In this document: in pieces, positions 50,752 to 64,000 of the stretch | Numbering within the stretch: position 1 is the stretch's first letter | How the letters are laid out: the number at the start of each line of letters is the position of its first letter | NCBI GenBank assembly: GCA_026874595.1 | Contig: CM049314.1 | Location: 52,869,812 to 52,933,811, forward strand | Reading direction: 5' to 3' | Length of the DNA stretch: 64,000 nucleotides | DNA from: Sipunculus nudus | Taxonomy: Eukaryota > Annelida > Sipuncula > Golfingiida > Sipunculidae | The notes under the pieces: model-generated | The model's input: the letters and a program-made list of their open reading frames with translations, nothing else | Databases searched by the model: none | What the model was told of the DNA's origin: nothing | Program-made: the position numbers and the translations under genes

Positions 50752-51078
50752 TACTGGTGACAGTTGATCCATGCTGTCAAATAGGGAAAATGCTAATCAT
50801 GGGAAATTATTCGAGCCTGCTGTTATACAATAATGCACATACTGGCCATATACCATTGCTTTTTTATTCATTGAGGCCATAAAATTCACCAAATGACACA
50901 TTTTAACTACACCTTTTTTTTTGCAATGAGTCAACATGCACAAAATCCATGTAAAAATAAAACATGATATACAGAAACATGGTATGTCAAGATATTGTGC
51001 AACCTCAAATTTGGCAAATGAATGGGGCGCAAACAAATGGGGGTTTATAAATAAATAAATAAATAATTATATATTTAC

Positions 51079-51129
<51 letters not shown>

Positions 51130-51571
51130 AATACCCAGTCATGAACCAAAAGTAGAAAAAAAGCAATTCCTCTCTTCTACCCCCCCCCCCCCCCCTGTTC
51201 TCCTGTTCCCTTATCATTCTGCCCCCCCCCCCCCCCCCCAAATACGGCCATTCACCCTAAAAGTCATCCACACCACTCCAAGTGAAATGCCGACACAAAT
51301 CTGGCACCAAAAAGTGTTGTTTACCTATTGAAATCAGCCCTAGAATTGTAATCCAGTCTTGTTATGGTATGAAGATAGAGTGACAGTTCATGTTTCTTAC
51401 CTGTCAGGAATCCGCTTCCCAAAACCAAGTTTTTCTCATAAAAACAGCCTGGAAATAAAGAATATAGTACTTGAATAAGCTGAAAAGACTCTGAACATCA
51501 GTTCAGGCACAGTTTTGTGGCAGCGATCAGCCTGTATTATCACCCACATCGTAAAGACAGGTTTTTGTGAA
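49416..51571. repeat. Macrosatellite unit 12 (2156 bp)
   Basis: Full unit with common alleles. Confidence 0.97.
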
Positions 51572-52745
51572 GGACACGTGGCTGTATTTATTTTCCCTAT
51601 ATAACATCTATAAAACACCTGAGGTTTGGGCCTCTTTTAAATAATTTTCAAAATAAATTCTGATATTAAACTTTTTTTTACCTGAGAATTTGTTGTTTCT
51701 TCAGTCAAACTAGACCAAGAAAAATGGGGCTTGTGTATCTCCTTTTTTAACAATCCTGGCCCGAATGCAGTGAAGCCCAAAATACCCCACCAAGCAGTCC
51801 CAAACAAGCATTTGGACAACATCTCTTTGATTGGCCATAGATTTTAAAAAAAAATGACCAATACTGTCAATTTTATTGGAAATTATGCTTAACATACTTA
51901 AAAATCAAACAATGGGGTGTTTTTGATGCTCCAGCACATGATGGCTAGAGCCAACCAGAGAAAGCCAGACCATTTACTACTCTCCTTCAGGTTCAGGGCT
52001 TGGTGACCCCAGGTCATGTAAACAAATAGGACCACGTGACCTTAAGATACACAATTTTATTTGCCCCCTATTTACATGAAAGCAAACTATAATGGCATGA
52101 AAGCACTATCAGAATTCAAAGTTACAGGACCCTATCACTAAAAAATAATATTTCAGAGCCCTATAACTATCCTATTATCTAGTGCGGTATACCTGACAGT
52201 GGCCACTGTGAAAAATCAAATATCATTCTGCAATTATTCTAAACTTATCTCACTTTTCTATATGTGAGGCACTATTTACTTAGTGCTAATATGTAATACC
52301 CCTGATATGTTATTAAAGACCAAATTGTGTGGGAGACATATCTGATATATGCTCTGATTATGTCAGACTTAGAAAAAAAGCATGATTTTCAATATAGTTT
52401 TGGTGTCTGGGACTCCATCCAACCTGGACAGTCAGGTTTATAATAAAATATGCTGAAAAGTACTCTGGAAGTACAGTGTCATGGATACCTGACTCTAAGA
52501 AATTGAAACAAGAGTCTGTAGTGAATATTGTTGCCTGATGACTGTCTTCATTTCCAATGCCTGTATGCATGGTGTCTGGGCAAAACAGCAATTCTGAATT
52601 CAGTCACTGTTGATCTTCACCCAACATTTAGAAAATGAGTTTCTGGATCTGAAAATACATCAGATTATTTCACATTATTAATAAAAGATGAAAATATAAT
52701 GATGTGTCAGTGTTATTACTGTTATAAGTATAACTTTACATATAA

Positions 52746-52795
<50 letters not shown>

Positions 52796-52860
52796 CAAAC
52801 AATATACATATGAACATATATATATTCATATATTTATATCTATATATATATATATAAATT

Positions 52861-52906
<46 letters not shown>

Positions 52907-53233
52907 TACTGGTGACAGTTGATCCATGCTGTCAAATAGGGAAAATGCTAATCATGGGAAATTATTCGAGCCTGCTGTTATACAATAATGCACATACTGG
53001 CCATATACCATTGCTTTTTTATTCATTGAGGCCATAAAATTCACCAAATGACACATTTTAACTACACCTTTTTTTTTGCAATGAGTCAACATGCACAAAA
53101 TCCATGTAAAAATAAAACATGATATACAGAAACATGGTATGTCAAGATATTGTGCAACCTCAAATTTGGCAAATGAATGGGGCGCAAACAAATGGGGGTT
53201 TATAAATAAATAAATAAATAATTATATATTTAC

Positions 53234-53288
<55 letters not shown>

Positions 53289-53730
53289 AATACCCAGTCA
53301 TGAACCAAAAGTAGAAAAAAAGCAATTCCTCTCTTCTACCCCCCCCCCCCCCCCTGTTCTCCTGTTCCCTTATCATTCTGCCCCCCCCCCCCCCCCCCAA
53401 ATACGGCCATTCACCCTAAAAGTCATCCACACCACTCCAAGTGAAATGCCGACACAAATCTGGCACCAAAAAGTGTTGTTTACCTATTGAAATCAGCCCT
53501 AGAATTGTAATCCAGTCTTGTTATGGTATGAAGATAGAGTGACAGTTCATGTTTCTTACCTGTCAGGAATCCGCTTCCCAAAACCAAGTTTTTCTCATAA
53601 AAACAGCCTGGAAATAAAGAATATAGTACTTGAATAAGCTGAAAAGACTCTGAACATCAGTTCAGGCACAGTTTTGTGGCAGCGATCAGCCTGTATTATC
53701 ACCCACATCGTAAAGACAGGTTTTTGTGAA
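51572..53730. repeat. Macrosatellite unit 13 (2159 bp)
   Basis: Full unit with a 3-bp deletion (aattgatgaaac to aattgaaac, near 52506). It removes one Ile codon from candidate exon B without changing frame. Confidence 0.97.
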
Positions 53731-54907
53731 GGACACGTGGCTGTATTTATTTTCCCTATATAACATCTATAAAACACCTGAGGTTTGGGCCTCTTTTAAA
53801 TAATTTTCAAAATAAATTCTGATATTAAACTTTTTTTTACCTGAGAATTTGTTGTTTCTTCAGTCAAACTAGACCAAGAAAAATGGGGCTTGTGTATCTC
53901 CTTTTTTAACAATCCTGGCCCGAATGCAGTGAAGCCCAAAATACCCCACCAAGCAGTCCCAAACAAGCATTTGGACAACATCTCTTTGATTGGCCATAGA
54001 TTTTAAAAAAAAATGACCAATACTGTCAATTTTATTGGAAATTATGCTTAACATACTTAAAAATCAAACAATGGGGTGTTTTTGATGCTCCAGCACATGA
54101 TGGCTAGAGCCAACCAGAGAAAGCCAGACCATTTACTACTCTCCTTCAGGTTCAGGGCTTGGTGACCCCAGGTCATGTAAACAAATAGGACCACGTGACC
54201 TTAAGATACACAATTTTATTTGCCCCCTATTTACATGAAAGCAAACTATAATGGCATGAAAGCACTATCAGAATTCAAAGTTACAGGACCCTATCACTAA
54301 AAAATAATATTTCAGAGCCCTATAACTATCCTATTATCTAGTGCGGTATACCTGACAGTGGCCACTGTGAAAAATCAAATATCATTCTGCAATTATTCTA
54401 AACTTATCTCACTTTTCTATATGTGAGGCACTATTTACTTAGTGCTAATATGTAATACCCCTGATATGTTATTAAAGACCAAATTGTGTGGGAGACATAT
54501 CTGATATATGCTCTGATTATGTCAGACTTAGAAAAAAAGCATGATTTTCAATATAGTTTTGGTGTCTGGGACTCCATCCAACCTGGACAGTCAGGTTTAT
54601 AATAAAATATGCTGAAAAGTACTCTGGAAGTACAGTGTCATGGATACCTGACTCTAAGAAATTGATGAAACAAGAGTCTGTAGTGAATATTGTTGCCTGA
54701 TGACTGTCTTCATTTCCAATGCCTGTATGCATGGTGTCTGGGCAAAACAGCAATTCTGAATTCAGTCACTGTTGATCTTCACCCAACATTTAGAAAATGA
54801 GTTTCTGGATCTGAAAATACATCAGATTATTTCACATTATTAATAAAAGATGAAAATATAATGATGTGTCAGTGTTATTACTGTTATAAGTATAACTTTA
54901 CATATAA

Positions 54908-54957
<50 letters not shown>

Positions 54958-55022
54958 CAAACAATATACATATGAACATATATATATTCATATATTTATA
55001 TCTATATATATATATATAAATT

Positions 55023-55066
<44 letters not shown>

Positions 55067-55393
55067 TACTGGTGACAGTTGATCCATGCTGTCAAATAGG
55101 GAAAATGCTAATCATGGGAAATTATTCGAGCCTGCTGTTATACAATAATGCACATACTGGCCATATACCATTGCTTTTTTATTCATTGAGGCCATAAAAT
55201 TCACCAAATGACACATTTTAACTACACCTTTTTTTTTGCAATGAGTCAACATGCACAAAATCCATGTAAAAATAAAACATGATATACAGAAACATGGTAT
55301 GTCAAGATATTGTGCAACCTCAAATTTGGCAAATGAATGGGGCGCAAACAAATGGGGGTTTATAAATAAATAAATAAATAATTATATATTTAC

Positions 55394-55448
<55 letters not shown>

Positions 55449-55889
55449 AATACCCAGTCATGAACCAAAAGTAGAAAAAAAGCAATTCCTCTCTTCTACC
55501 CCCCCCCCCCCCCTGTTCTCCTGTTCCCTTATCATTCTGCCCCCCCCCCCCCCCCCCAAATACGGCCATTCACCCTAAAAGTCATCCACACCACTCCAAG
55601 TGAAATGCCGACACAAATCTGGCACCAAAAAGTGTTGTTTACCTATTGAAATCAGCCCTAGAATTGTAATCCAGTCTTGTTATGGTATGAAGATAGAGTG
55701 ACAGTTCATGTTTCTTACCTGTCAGGAATCCGCTTCCCAAAACCAAGTTTTTCTCATAAAAACAGCCTGGAAATAAAGAATATAGTACTTGAATAAGCTG
55801 AAAAGACTCTGAACATCAGTTCAGGCACAGTTTTGTGGCAGCGATCAGCCTGTATTATCACCCACATCGTAAAGACAGGTTTTTGTGAA
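53731..55889. repeat. Macrosatellite unit 14 (2159 bp)
   Basis: Full unit with common alleles. Confidence 0.97.
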
Positions 55890-57066
55890 GGACACGTGGC
55901 TGTATTTATTTTCCCTATATAACATCTATAAAACACCTGAGGTTTGGGCCTCTTTTAAATAATTTTCAAAATAAATTCTGATATTAAACTTTTTTTTACC
56001 TGAGAATTTGTTGTTTCTTCAGTCAAACTAGACCAAGAAAAATGGGGCTTGTGTATCTCCTTTTTTAACAATCCTGGCCCGAATGCAGTGAAGCCCAAAA
56101 TACCCCACCAAGCAGTCCCAAACAAGCATTTGGACAACATCTCTTTGATTGGCCATAGATTTTAAAAAAAAATGACCAATACTGTCAATTTTATTGGAAA
56201 TTATGCTTAACATACTTAAAAATCAAACAATGGGGTGTTTTTGATGCTCCAGCACATGATGGCTAGAGCCAACCAGAGAAAGCCAGACCATTTACTACTC
56301 TCCTTCAGGTTCAGGGCTTGGTGACCCCAGGTCATGTAAACAAATAGGACCACGTGACCTTAAGATACACAATTTTATTTGCCCCCTATTTACATGAAAG
56401 CAAACTATAATGGCATGAAAGCACTATCAGAATTCAAAGTTACAGGACCCTATCACTAAAAAATAATATTTCAGAGCCCTATAACTATCCTATTATCTAG
56501 TGCGGTATACCTGACAGTGGCCACTGTGAAAAATCAAATATCATTCTGCAATTATTCTAAACTTATCTCACTTTTCTATATGTGAGGCACTATTTACTTA
56601 GTGCTAATATGTAATACCCCTGATATGTTATTAAAGACCAAATTGTGTGGGAGACATATCTGATATATGCTCTGATTATGTCAGACTTAGAAAAAAAGCA
56701 TGATTTTCAATATAGTTTTGGTGTCTGGGACTCCATCCAACCTGGACAGTCAGGTTTATAATAAAATATGCTGAAAAGTACTCTGGAAGTACAGTGTCAT
56801 GGATACCTGACTCTAAGAAATTGATGAAACAAGAGTCTGTAGTGAATATTGTTGCCTGATGACTGTCTTCATTTCCAATGCCTGTATGCATGGTGTCTGG
56901 GCAAAACAGCAATTCTGAATTCAGTCACTGTTGATCTTCACCCAACATTTAGAAAATGAGTTTCTGGATCTGAAAATACATCAGATTATTTCACATTATT
57001 AATAAAAGATGAAAATATAATGATGTGTCAGTGTTATTACTGTTATAAGTATAACTTTACATATAA

Positions 57067-57116
<50 letters not shown>

Positions 57117-57181
57117 CAAACAATATACATATGAACATATATATATTCATATATTTATATCTATATATATATATATAAATT

Positions 57182-57225
<44 letters not shown>

Positions 57226-57552
57226 TACTGGTGACAGTTGATCCATGCTGTCAAATAGGGAAAATGCTAATCATGGGAAATTATTCGAGCCTGCTGTTAT
57301 ACAATAATGCACATACTGGCCATATACCATTGCTTTTTTATTCATTGAGGCCATAAAATTCACCAAATGACACATTTTAACTACACCTTTTTTTTTGCAA
57401 TGAGTCAACATGCACAAAATCCATGTAAAAATAAAACATGATATACAGAAACATGGTATGTCAAGATATTGTGCAACCTCAAATTTGGCAAATGAATGGG
57501 GCGCAAACAAATGGGGGTTTATAAATAAATAAATAAATAATTATATATTTAC

Positions 57553-57603
<51 letters not shown>

Positions 57604-58046
57604 AATACCCAGTCATGAACCAAAAGTAGAAAAAAAGCAATTCCTCTCTTCTACCCCCCCCCCCCCCTGTTCTCCTGTTCCCTTATCATTCTGCCCCCCC
57701 CCCCCCCCCCCCCCAAATACGGCCATTCACCCTAAAAGTCATCCACACCACTCCAAGTGAAATGCCGACACAAATCTGGCACCAAAAAGTGTTGTTTACC
57801 TATTGAAATCAGCCCTAGAATTGTAATCCAGTCTTGTTATGGTATGAAGATAGAGTGACAGTTCATGTTTCTTACCTGTCAGGAATCCGCTTCCCAAAAC
57901 CAAGTTTTTCTCATAAAAACAGCCTGGAAATAAAGAATATAGTACTTGAATAAGCTGAAAAGACTCTGAACATCAGTTCAGGCACAGTTTTGTGGCAGCG
58001 ATCAGCCTGTATTATCACCCACATCGTAAAGACAGGTTTTTGTTAA
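55890..58046. repeat. Macrosatellite unit 15 (2157 bp)
   Basis: Full unit. Its right end has the common G allele, unlike units 4 and 9, which also precede short units. Confidence 0.97.
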
Positions 58047-58749
58047 GATACACAATTTTATTTGCCCCCTATTTACATGAAAGCAAACTATAATGGCATG
58101 AAAGCACTATCAGAATTCAAAGTTACAGGACCCTATCACTAAAAAATAATATTTCAGAGCCCTATAACTATCCTATTATCTAGTGCGGTATACCTGACAG
58201 TGGCCACTGTGAAAAATCAAATATCATTCTGCAATTATTCTAAACTTATCTCACTTTTCTATATGTGAGGCACTATTTACTTAGTGCTAATATGTAATAC
58301 CCCTGATATGTTATTAAAGACCAAATTGTGTGGGAGACATATCTGATATATGCTCTGATTATGTCAGACTTAGAAAAAAAGCATGATTTTCAATATAGTT
58401 TTGGTGTCTGGGACTCCATCCAACCTGGACAGTCAGGTTTATAATAAAATATGCTGAAAAGTACTCTGGAAGTACAGTGTCATGGATACCTGACTCTAAG
58501 AAATTGATGAAACAAGAGTCTGTAGTGAATATTGTTGCCTGATGACTGTCTTCATTTCCAATGCCTGTATGCATGGTGTCTGGGCAAAACAGCAATTCTG
58601 AATTCAGTCACTGTTGATCTTCACCCAACATTTAGAAAATGAGTTTCTGGATCTGAAAATACATCAGATTATTTCACATTATTAATAAAAGATGAAAATA
58701 TAATGATGTGTCAGTGTTATTACTGTTATAAGTATAACTTTACATATAA

Positions 58750-58799
<50 letters not shown>

Positions 58800-58864
58800 C
58801 AAACAATATACATATGAACATATATATATTCATATATTTATATCTATATATATATATATAAATT

Positions 58865-58908
<44 letters not shown>

Positions 58909-59235
58909 TACTGGTGACAGTTGATCCATGCTGTCAAATAGGGAAAATGCTAATCATGGGAAATTATTCGAGCCTGCTGTTATACAATAATGCACATACT
59001 GGCCATATACCATTGCTTTTTTATTCATTGAGGCCATAAAATTCACCAAATGACACATTTTAACTACACCTTTTTTTTTGCAATGAGTCAACATGCACAA
59101 AATCCATGTAAAAATAAAACATGATATACAGAAACATGGTATGTCAAGATATTGTGCAACCTCAAATTTGGCAAATGAATGGGGCGCAAACAAATGGGGG
59201 TTTATAAATAAATAAATAAATAATTATATATTTAC

Positions 59236-59286
<51 letters not shown>

Positions 59287-59732
59287 AATACCCAGTCATG
59301 AACCAAAAGTAGAAAAAAAGCAATTCCTCTCTTCTACCCCCCCCCCCCCCTGTTCTCCTGTTCCCTTATCATTCTGCCCCCCCCCCCCCCCCCCCAAATC
59401 AAATACGGCCATTCACCCTAAAAGTCATCCACACCACTCCAAGTGAAATGCCGACACAAATCTGGCACCAAAAAGTGTTGTTTACCTATTGAAATCAGCC
59501 CTAGAATTGTAATCCAGTCTTGTTATGGTATGAAGATAGAGTGACAGTTCATGTTTCTTACCTGTCAGGAATCCGCTTCCCAAAACCAAGTTTTTCTCAT
59601 AAAAACAGCCTGGAAATAAAGAATATAGTACTTGAATAAGCTGAAAAGACTCTGAACATCAGTTCAGGCACAGTTTTGTGGCAGCGATCAGCCTGTATTA
59701 TCACCCACATCGTAAAGACAGGTTTTTGTGAA
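58047..59732. repeat. Macrosatellite short unit 16 (1686 bp)
   Basis: Lacks the 474 bp, but the junction reads tttttgtTaag|atacac, not gtGaag. A 5-bp duplication (aaatc, 59396-59400) lies after the second poly-C tract. Its end has the common G allele. Confidence 0.97.
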
Positions 59733-60909
59733 GGACACGTGGCTGTATTTATTTTCCCTATATAACATCTATAAAACACCTGAGGTTTGGGCCTCTTTTA
59801 AATAATTTTCAAAATAAATTCTGATATTAAACTTTTTTTTACCTGAGAATTTGTTGTTTCTTCAGTCAAACTAGACCAAGAAAAATGGGGCTTGTGTATC
59901 TCCTTTTTTAACAATCCTGGCCCGAATGCAGTGAAGCCCAAAATACCCCACCAAGCAGTCCCAAACAAGCATTTGGACAACATCTCTTTGATTGGCCATA
60001 GATTTTAAAAAAAAATGACCAATACTGTCAATTTTATTGGAAATTATGCTTAACATACTTAAAAATCAAACAATGGGGTGTTTTTGATGCTCCAGCACAT
60101 GATGGCTAGAGCCAACCAGAGAAAGCCAGACCATTTACTACTCTCCTTCAGGTTCAGGGCTTGGTGACCCCAGGTCATGTAAACAAATAGGACCACGTGA
60201 CCTTAAGATACACAATTTTATTTGCCCCCTATTTACATGAAAGCAAACTATAATGGCATGAAAGCACTATCAGAATTCAAAGTTACAGGACCCTATCACT
60301 AAAAAATAATATTTCAGAGCCCTATAACTATCCTATTATCTAGTGCGGTATACCTGACAGTGGCCACTGTGAAAAATCAAATATCATTCTGCAATTATTC
60401 TAAACTTATCTCACTTTTCTATATGTGAGGCACTATTTACTTAGTGCTAATATGTAATACCCCTGATATGTTATTAAAGACCAAATTGTGTGGGAGACAT
60501 ATCTGATATATGCTCTGATTATGTCAGACTTAGAAAAAAAGCATGATTTTCAATATAGTTTTGGTGTCTGGGACTCCATCCAACCTGGACAGTCAGGTTT
60601 ATAATAAAATATGCTGAAAAGTACTCTGGAAGTACAGTGTCATGGATACCTGACTCTAAGAAATTGATGAAACAAGAGTCTGTAGTGAATATTGTTGCCT
60701 GATGACTGTCTTCATTTCCAATGCCTGTATGCATGGTGTCTGGGCAAAACAGCAATTCTGAATTCAGTCACTGTTGATCTTCACCCAACATTTAGAAAAT
60801 GAGTTTCTGGATCTGAAAATACATCAGATTATTTCACATTATTAATAAAAGATGAAAATATAATGATGTGTCAGTGTTATTACTGTTATAAGTATAACTT
60901 TACATATAA

Positions 60910-60959
<50 letters not shown>

Positions 60960-61024
60960 CAAACAATATACATATGAACATATATATATTCATATATTTA
61001 TATCTATATATATATATATAAATT

Positions 61025-61067
<43 letters not shown>

Positions 61068-61394
61068 TACTGGTGACAGTTGATCCATGCTGTCAAATAG
61101 GGAAAATGCTAATCATGGGAAATTATTCGAGCCTGCTGTTATACAATAATGCACATACTGGCCATATACCATTGCTTTTTTATTCATTGAGGCCATAAAA
61201 TTCACCAAATGACACATTTTAACTACACCTTTTTTTTTGCAATGAGTCAACATGCACAAAATCCATGTAAAAATAAAACATGATATACAGAAACATGGTA
61301 TGTCAAGATATTGTGCAACCTCAAATTTGGCAAATGAATGGGGCGCAAACAAATGGGGGTTTATAAATAAATAAATAAATAATTATATATTTAC

Positions 61395-61445
<51 letters not shown>

Positions 61446-61887
61446 AATACCCAGTCATGAACCAAAAGTAGAAAAAAAGCAATTCCTCTCTTCTACCCCC
61501 CCCCCCCCCCCTGTTCTCCTGTTCCCTTATCATTCTGCCCCCCCCCCCCCCCCCCAAATACGGCCATTCACCCTAAAAGTCATCCACACCACTCCAAGTG
61601 AAATGCCGACACAAATCTGGCACCAAAAAGTGTTGTTTACCTATTGAAATCAGCCCTAGAATTGTAATCCAGTCTTGTTATGGTATGAAGATAGAGTGAC
61701 AGTTCATGTTTCTTACCTGTCAGGAATCCGCTTCCCAAAACCAAGTTTTTCTCATAAAAACAGCCTGGAAATAAAGAATATAGTACTTGAATAAGCTGAA
61801 AAGACTCTGAACATCAGTTCAGGCACAGTTTTGTGGCAGCGATCAGCCTGTATTATCACCCACATCGTAAAGACAGGTTTTTGTGAA
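59733..61887. repeat. Macrosatellite unit 17 (2155 bp)
   Basis: Full unit with one A lost after the CA tract (cacacattactgg, about 61066). Confidence 0.97.
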
Positions 61888-63064
61888 GGACACGTGGCTG
61901 TATTTATTTTCCCTATATAACATCTATAAAACACCTGAGGTTTGGGCCTCTTTTAAATAATTTTCAAAATAAATTCTGATATTAAACTTTTTTTTACCTG
62001 AGAATTTGTTGTTTCTTCAGTCAAACTAGACCAAGAAAAATGGGGCTTGTGTATCTCCTTTTTTAACAATCCTGGCCCGAATGCAGTGAAGCCCAAAATA
62101 CCCCACCAAGCAGTCCCAAACAAGCATTTGGACAACATCTCTTTGATTGGCCATAGATTTTAAAAAAAAATGACCAATACTGTCAATTTTATTGGAAATT
62201 ATGCTTAACATACTTAAAAATCAAACAATGGGGTGTTTTTGATGCTCCAGCACATGATGGCTAGAGCCAACCAGAGAAAGCCAGACCATTTACTACTCTC
62301 CTTCAGGTTCAGGGCTTGGTGACCCCAGGTCATGTAAACAAATAGGACCACGTGACCTTAAGATACACAATTTTATTTGCCCCCTATTTACATGAAAGCA
62401 AACTATAATGGCATGAAAGCACTATCAGAATTCAAAGTTACAGGACCCTATCACTAAAAAATAATATTTCAGAGCCCTATAACTATCCTATTATCTAGTG
62501 CGGTATACCTGACAGTGGCCACTGTGAAAAATCAAATATCATTCTGCAATTATTCTAAACTTATCTCACTTTTCTATATGTGAGGCACTATTTACTTAGT
62601 GCTAATATGTAATACCCCTGATATGTTATTAAAGACCAAATTGTGTGGGAGACATATCTGATATATGCTCTGATTATGTCAGACTTAGAAAAAAAGCATG
62701 ATTTTCAATATAGTTTTGGTGTCTGGGACTCCATCCAACCTGGACAGTCAGGTTTATAATAAAATATGCTGAAAAGTACTCTGGAAGTACAGTGTCATGG
62801 ATACCTGACTCTAAGAAATTGATGAAACAAGAGTCTGTAGTGAATATTGTTGCCTGATGACTGTCTTCATTTCCAATGCCTGTATGCATGGTGTCTGGGC
62901 AAAACAGCAATTCTGAATTCAGTCACTGTTGATCTTCACCCAACATTTAGAAAATGAGTTTCTGGATCTGAAAATACATCAGATTATTTCACATTATTAA
63001 TAAAAGATGAAAATATAATGATGTGTCAGTGTTATTACTGTTATAAGTATAACTTTACATATAA

Positions 63065-63114
<50 letters not shown>

Positions 63115-63179
63115 CAAACAATATACATATGAACATATATATATTCATATATTTATATCTATATATATATATATAAATT

Positions 63180-63221
<42 letters not shown>

Positions 63222-63548
63222 TACTGGTGACAGTTGATCCATGCTGTCAAATAGGGAAAATGCTAATCATGGGAAATTATTCGAGCCTGCTGTTATACAA
63301 TAATGCACATACTGGCCATATACCATTGCTTTTTTATTCATTGAGGCCATAAAATTCACCAAATGACACATTTTAACTACACCTTTTTTTTTGCAATGAG
63401 TCAACATGCACAAAATCCATGTAAAAATAAAACATGATATACAGAAACATGGTATGTCAAGATATTGTGCAACCTCAAATTTGGCAAATGAATGGGGCGC
63501 AAACAAATGGGGGTTTATAAATAAATAAATAAATAATTATATATTTAC

Positions 63549-63597
<49 letters not shown>

Positions 63598-64000
63598 AAT
63601 ACCCAGTCATGAACCAAAAGTAGAAAAAAAGCAATTCCTCTCTTCTACCCCCCCCCCCCCCCCTGTTCTCCTGTTCCCTTATCATTCTGCCCCCCCCCCC
63701 CCCCCCAAATACGGCCATTCACCCTAAAAGTCATCCACACCACTCCAAGTGAAATGCCGACACAAATCTGGCACCAAAAAGTGTTGTTTACCTATTGAAA
63801 TCAGCCCTAGAATTGTAATCCAGTCTTGTTATGGTATGAAGATAGAGTGACAGTTCATGTTTCTTACCTGTCAGGAATCCGCTTCCCAAAACCAAGTTTT
63901 TCTCATAAAAACAGCCTGGAAATAAAGAATATAGTACTTGAATAAGCTGAAAAGACTCTGAACATCAGTTCAGGCACAGTTTTGTGGCAGCGATCAGCCT
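61888..64000. repeat. Macrosatellite unit 18 (cut by the window)
   Basis: At least 2113 bp, ending inside the right part of the unit (..gcgatcagcct), about 45 bp before the expected boundary, so the array continues past the window. Confidence 0.97.

Larger units (their letters stand above)
26695..64000. repeat. Tandem macrosatellite array, 18 copies of a ~2.15-kb unit
   Basis: The unit starts at GGACACGTGG and repeats to the right edge. Fifteen units are full-length (2147-2160 bp; the last is cut by the window). Three (units 5, 10, 16) are ~1.65-1.69 kb because they lack the same 474 bp. Copies are near identical outside microsatellites; I found only a handful of substitutions and small indels. 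Array length exceeds 37 kb and continues off the right side. All the many short repeated frames here (families of 60, 61, 77-78, 79 and 75-91 residues) are copies of a few frames per unit. High identity implies recent amplification or ongoing homogenisation. It resembles a macrosatellite more than a simple satellite, because the unit has complex sequence and splice-like signals. Confidence 0.97.

Noticed and set aside
26695-64000. Regular repeats considered as a CRISPR array or rDNA spacer
   Set aside because: The unit is 2.15 kb without short direct repeats and unique spacers. No rRNA sequence is recognisable in it.

Overview
The window is eukaryotic nuclear DNA. It is AT-rich, carries many (TA)n, (CA)n and poly-G/C microsatellites, and has intron-like splice signals, a tRNA-derived SINE, a decayed Ty3/gypsy-type retroelement and several nested DNA transposons. 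The transposon repertoire (an integrase-type DNA transposon with KRBA2-like Cys-rich and Ulp1 modules, TIR elements beginning CAGTGGCGGATCCAG, foldback-like elements made of minisatellite) suggests a marine invertebrate, most likely a bivalve or other mollusc. That assignment is an inference.

Region by region: (a) 1-1740 holds the last coding exon (645-833, +) and 3' region of a gene I cannot name. (b) 2.5-8.1 kb is repeat-derived: a diverged long inverted repeat (2575-4460 against 6780-7772), several small tandem repeats and a SINE (7783-8088). (c) 9.5-10.6 kb is a broken gypsy-type pol fragment (RNase H, then integrase), with two weak exon candidates near it (9037 and 11056). (d) 11.5-20.6 kb is a nested transposon nest. 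The outer element is foldback-like, with long inverted arms built of about 162-bp tandem repeats. A Ginger-like element (13098-15174) has inserted into one of those repeats. A separate TIR element (15977-18052) with a perfect 5-bp target duplication sits further in. (e) 20.6-22.3 kb is another TIR element with a 70-bp-arm hairpin. (f) 22.3-26.7 kb is mostly unannotatable AT-rich DNA with microsatellites and two inverted copies of a composite GCGAGTAAACA / CACGTG motif.

(g) From 26695 to the right edge (more than 37 kb) the window is one tandem array of a 2.15-kb unit. It has 18 copies, almost identical outside their microsatellites, and it continues beyond the window. Units 5, 10 and 16 lack the same 474-bp segment, and units 4-5 and 9-10 share a linked point variant, so a partial higher-order pattern of about five units is visible. 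Each unit carries (TA)n, (CA)n, (AAAT)n and (TG)n tracts, two poly-C tracts, two CACGTG boxes, and on the minus strand two well-formed candidate exons (48 and 90 bp in unit 1) of the same phase. The best description is a macrosatellite or locally amplified gene fragment under concerted evolution. This is the main candidate for an undescribed system here. No intact, confidently functional complete gene is visible in the window.
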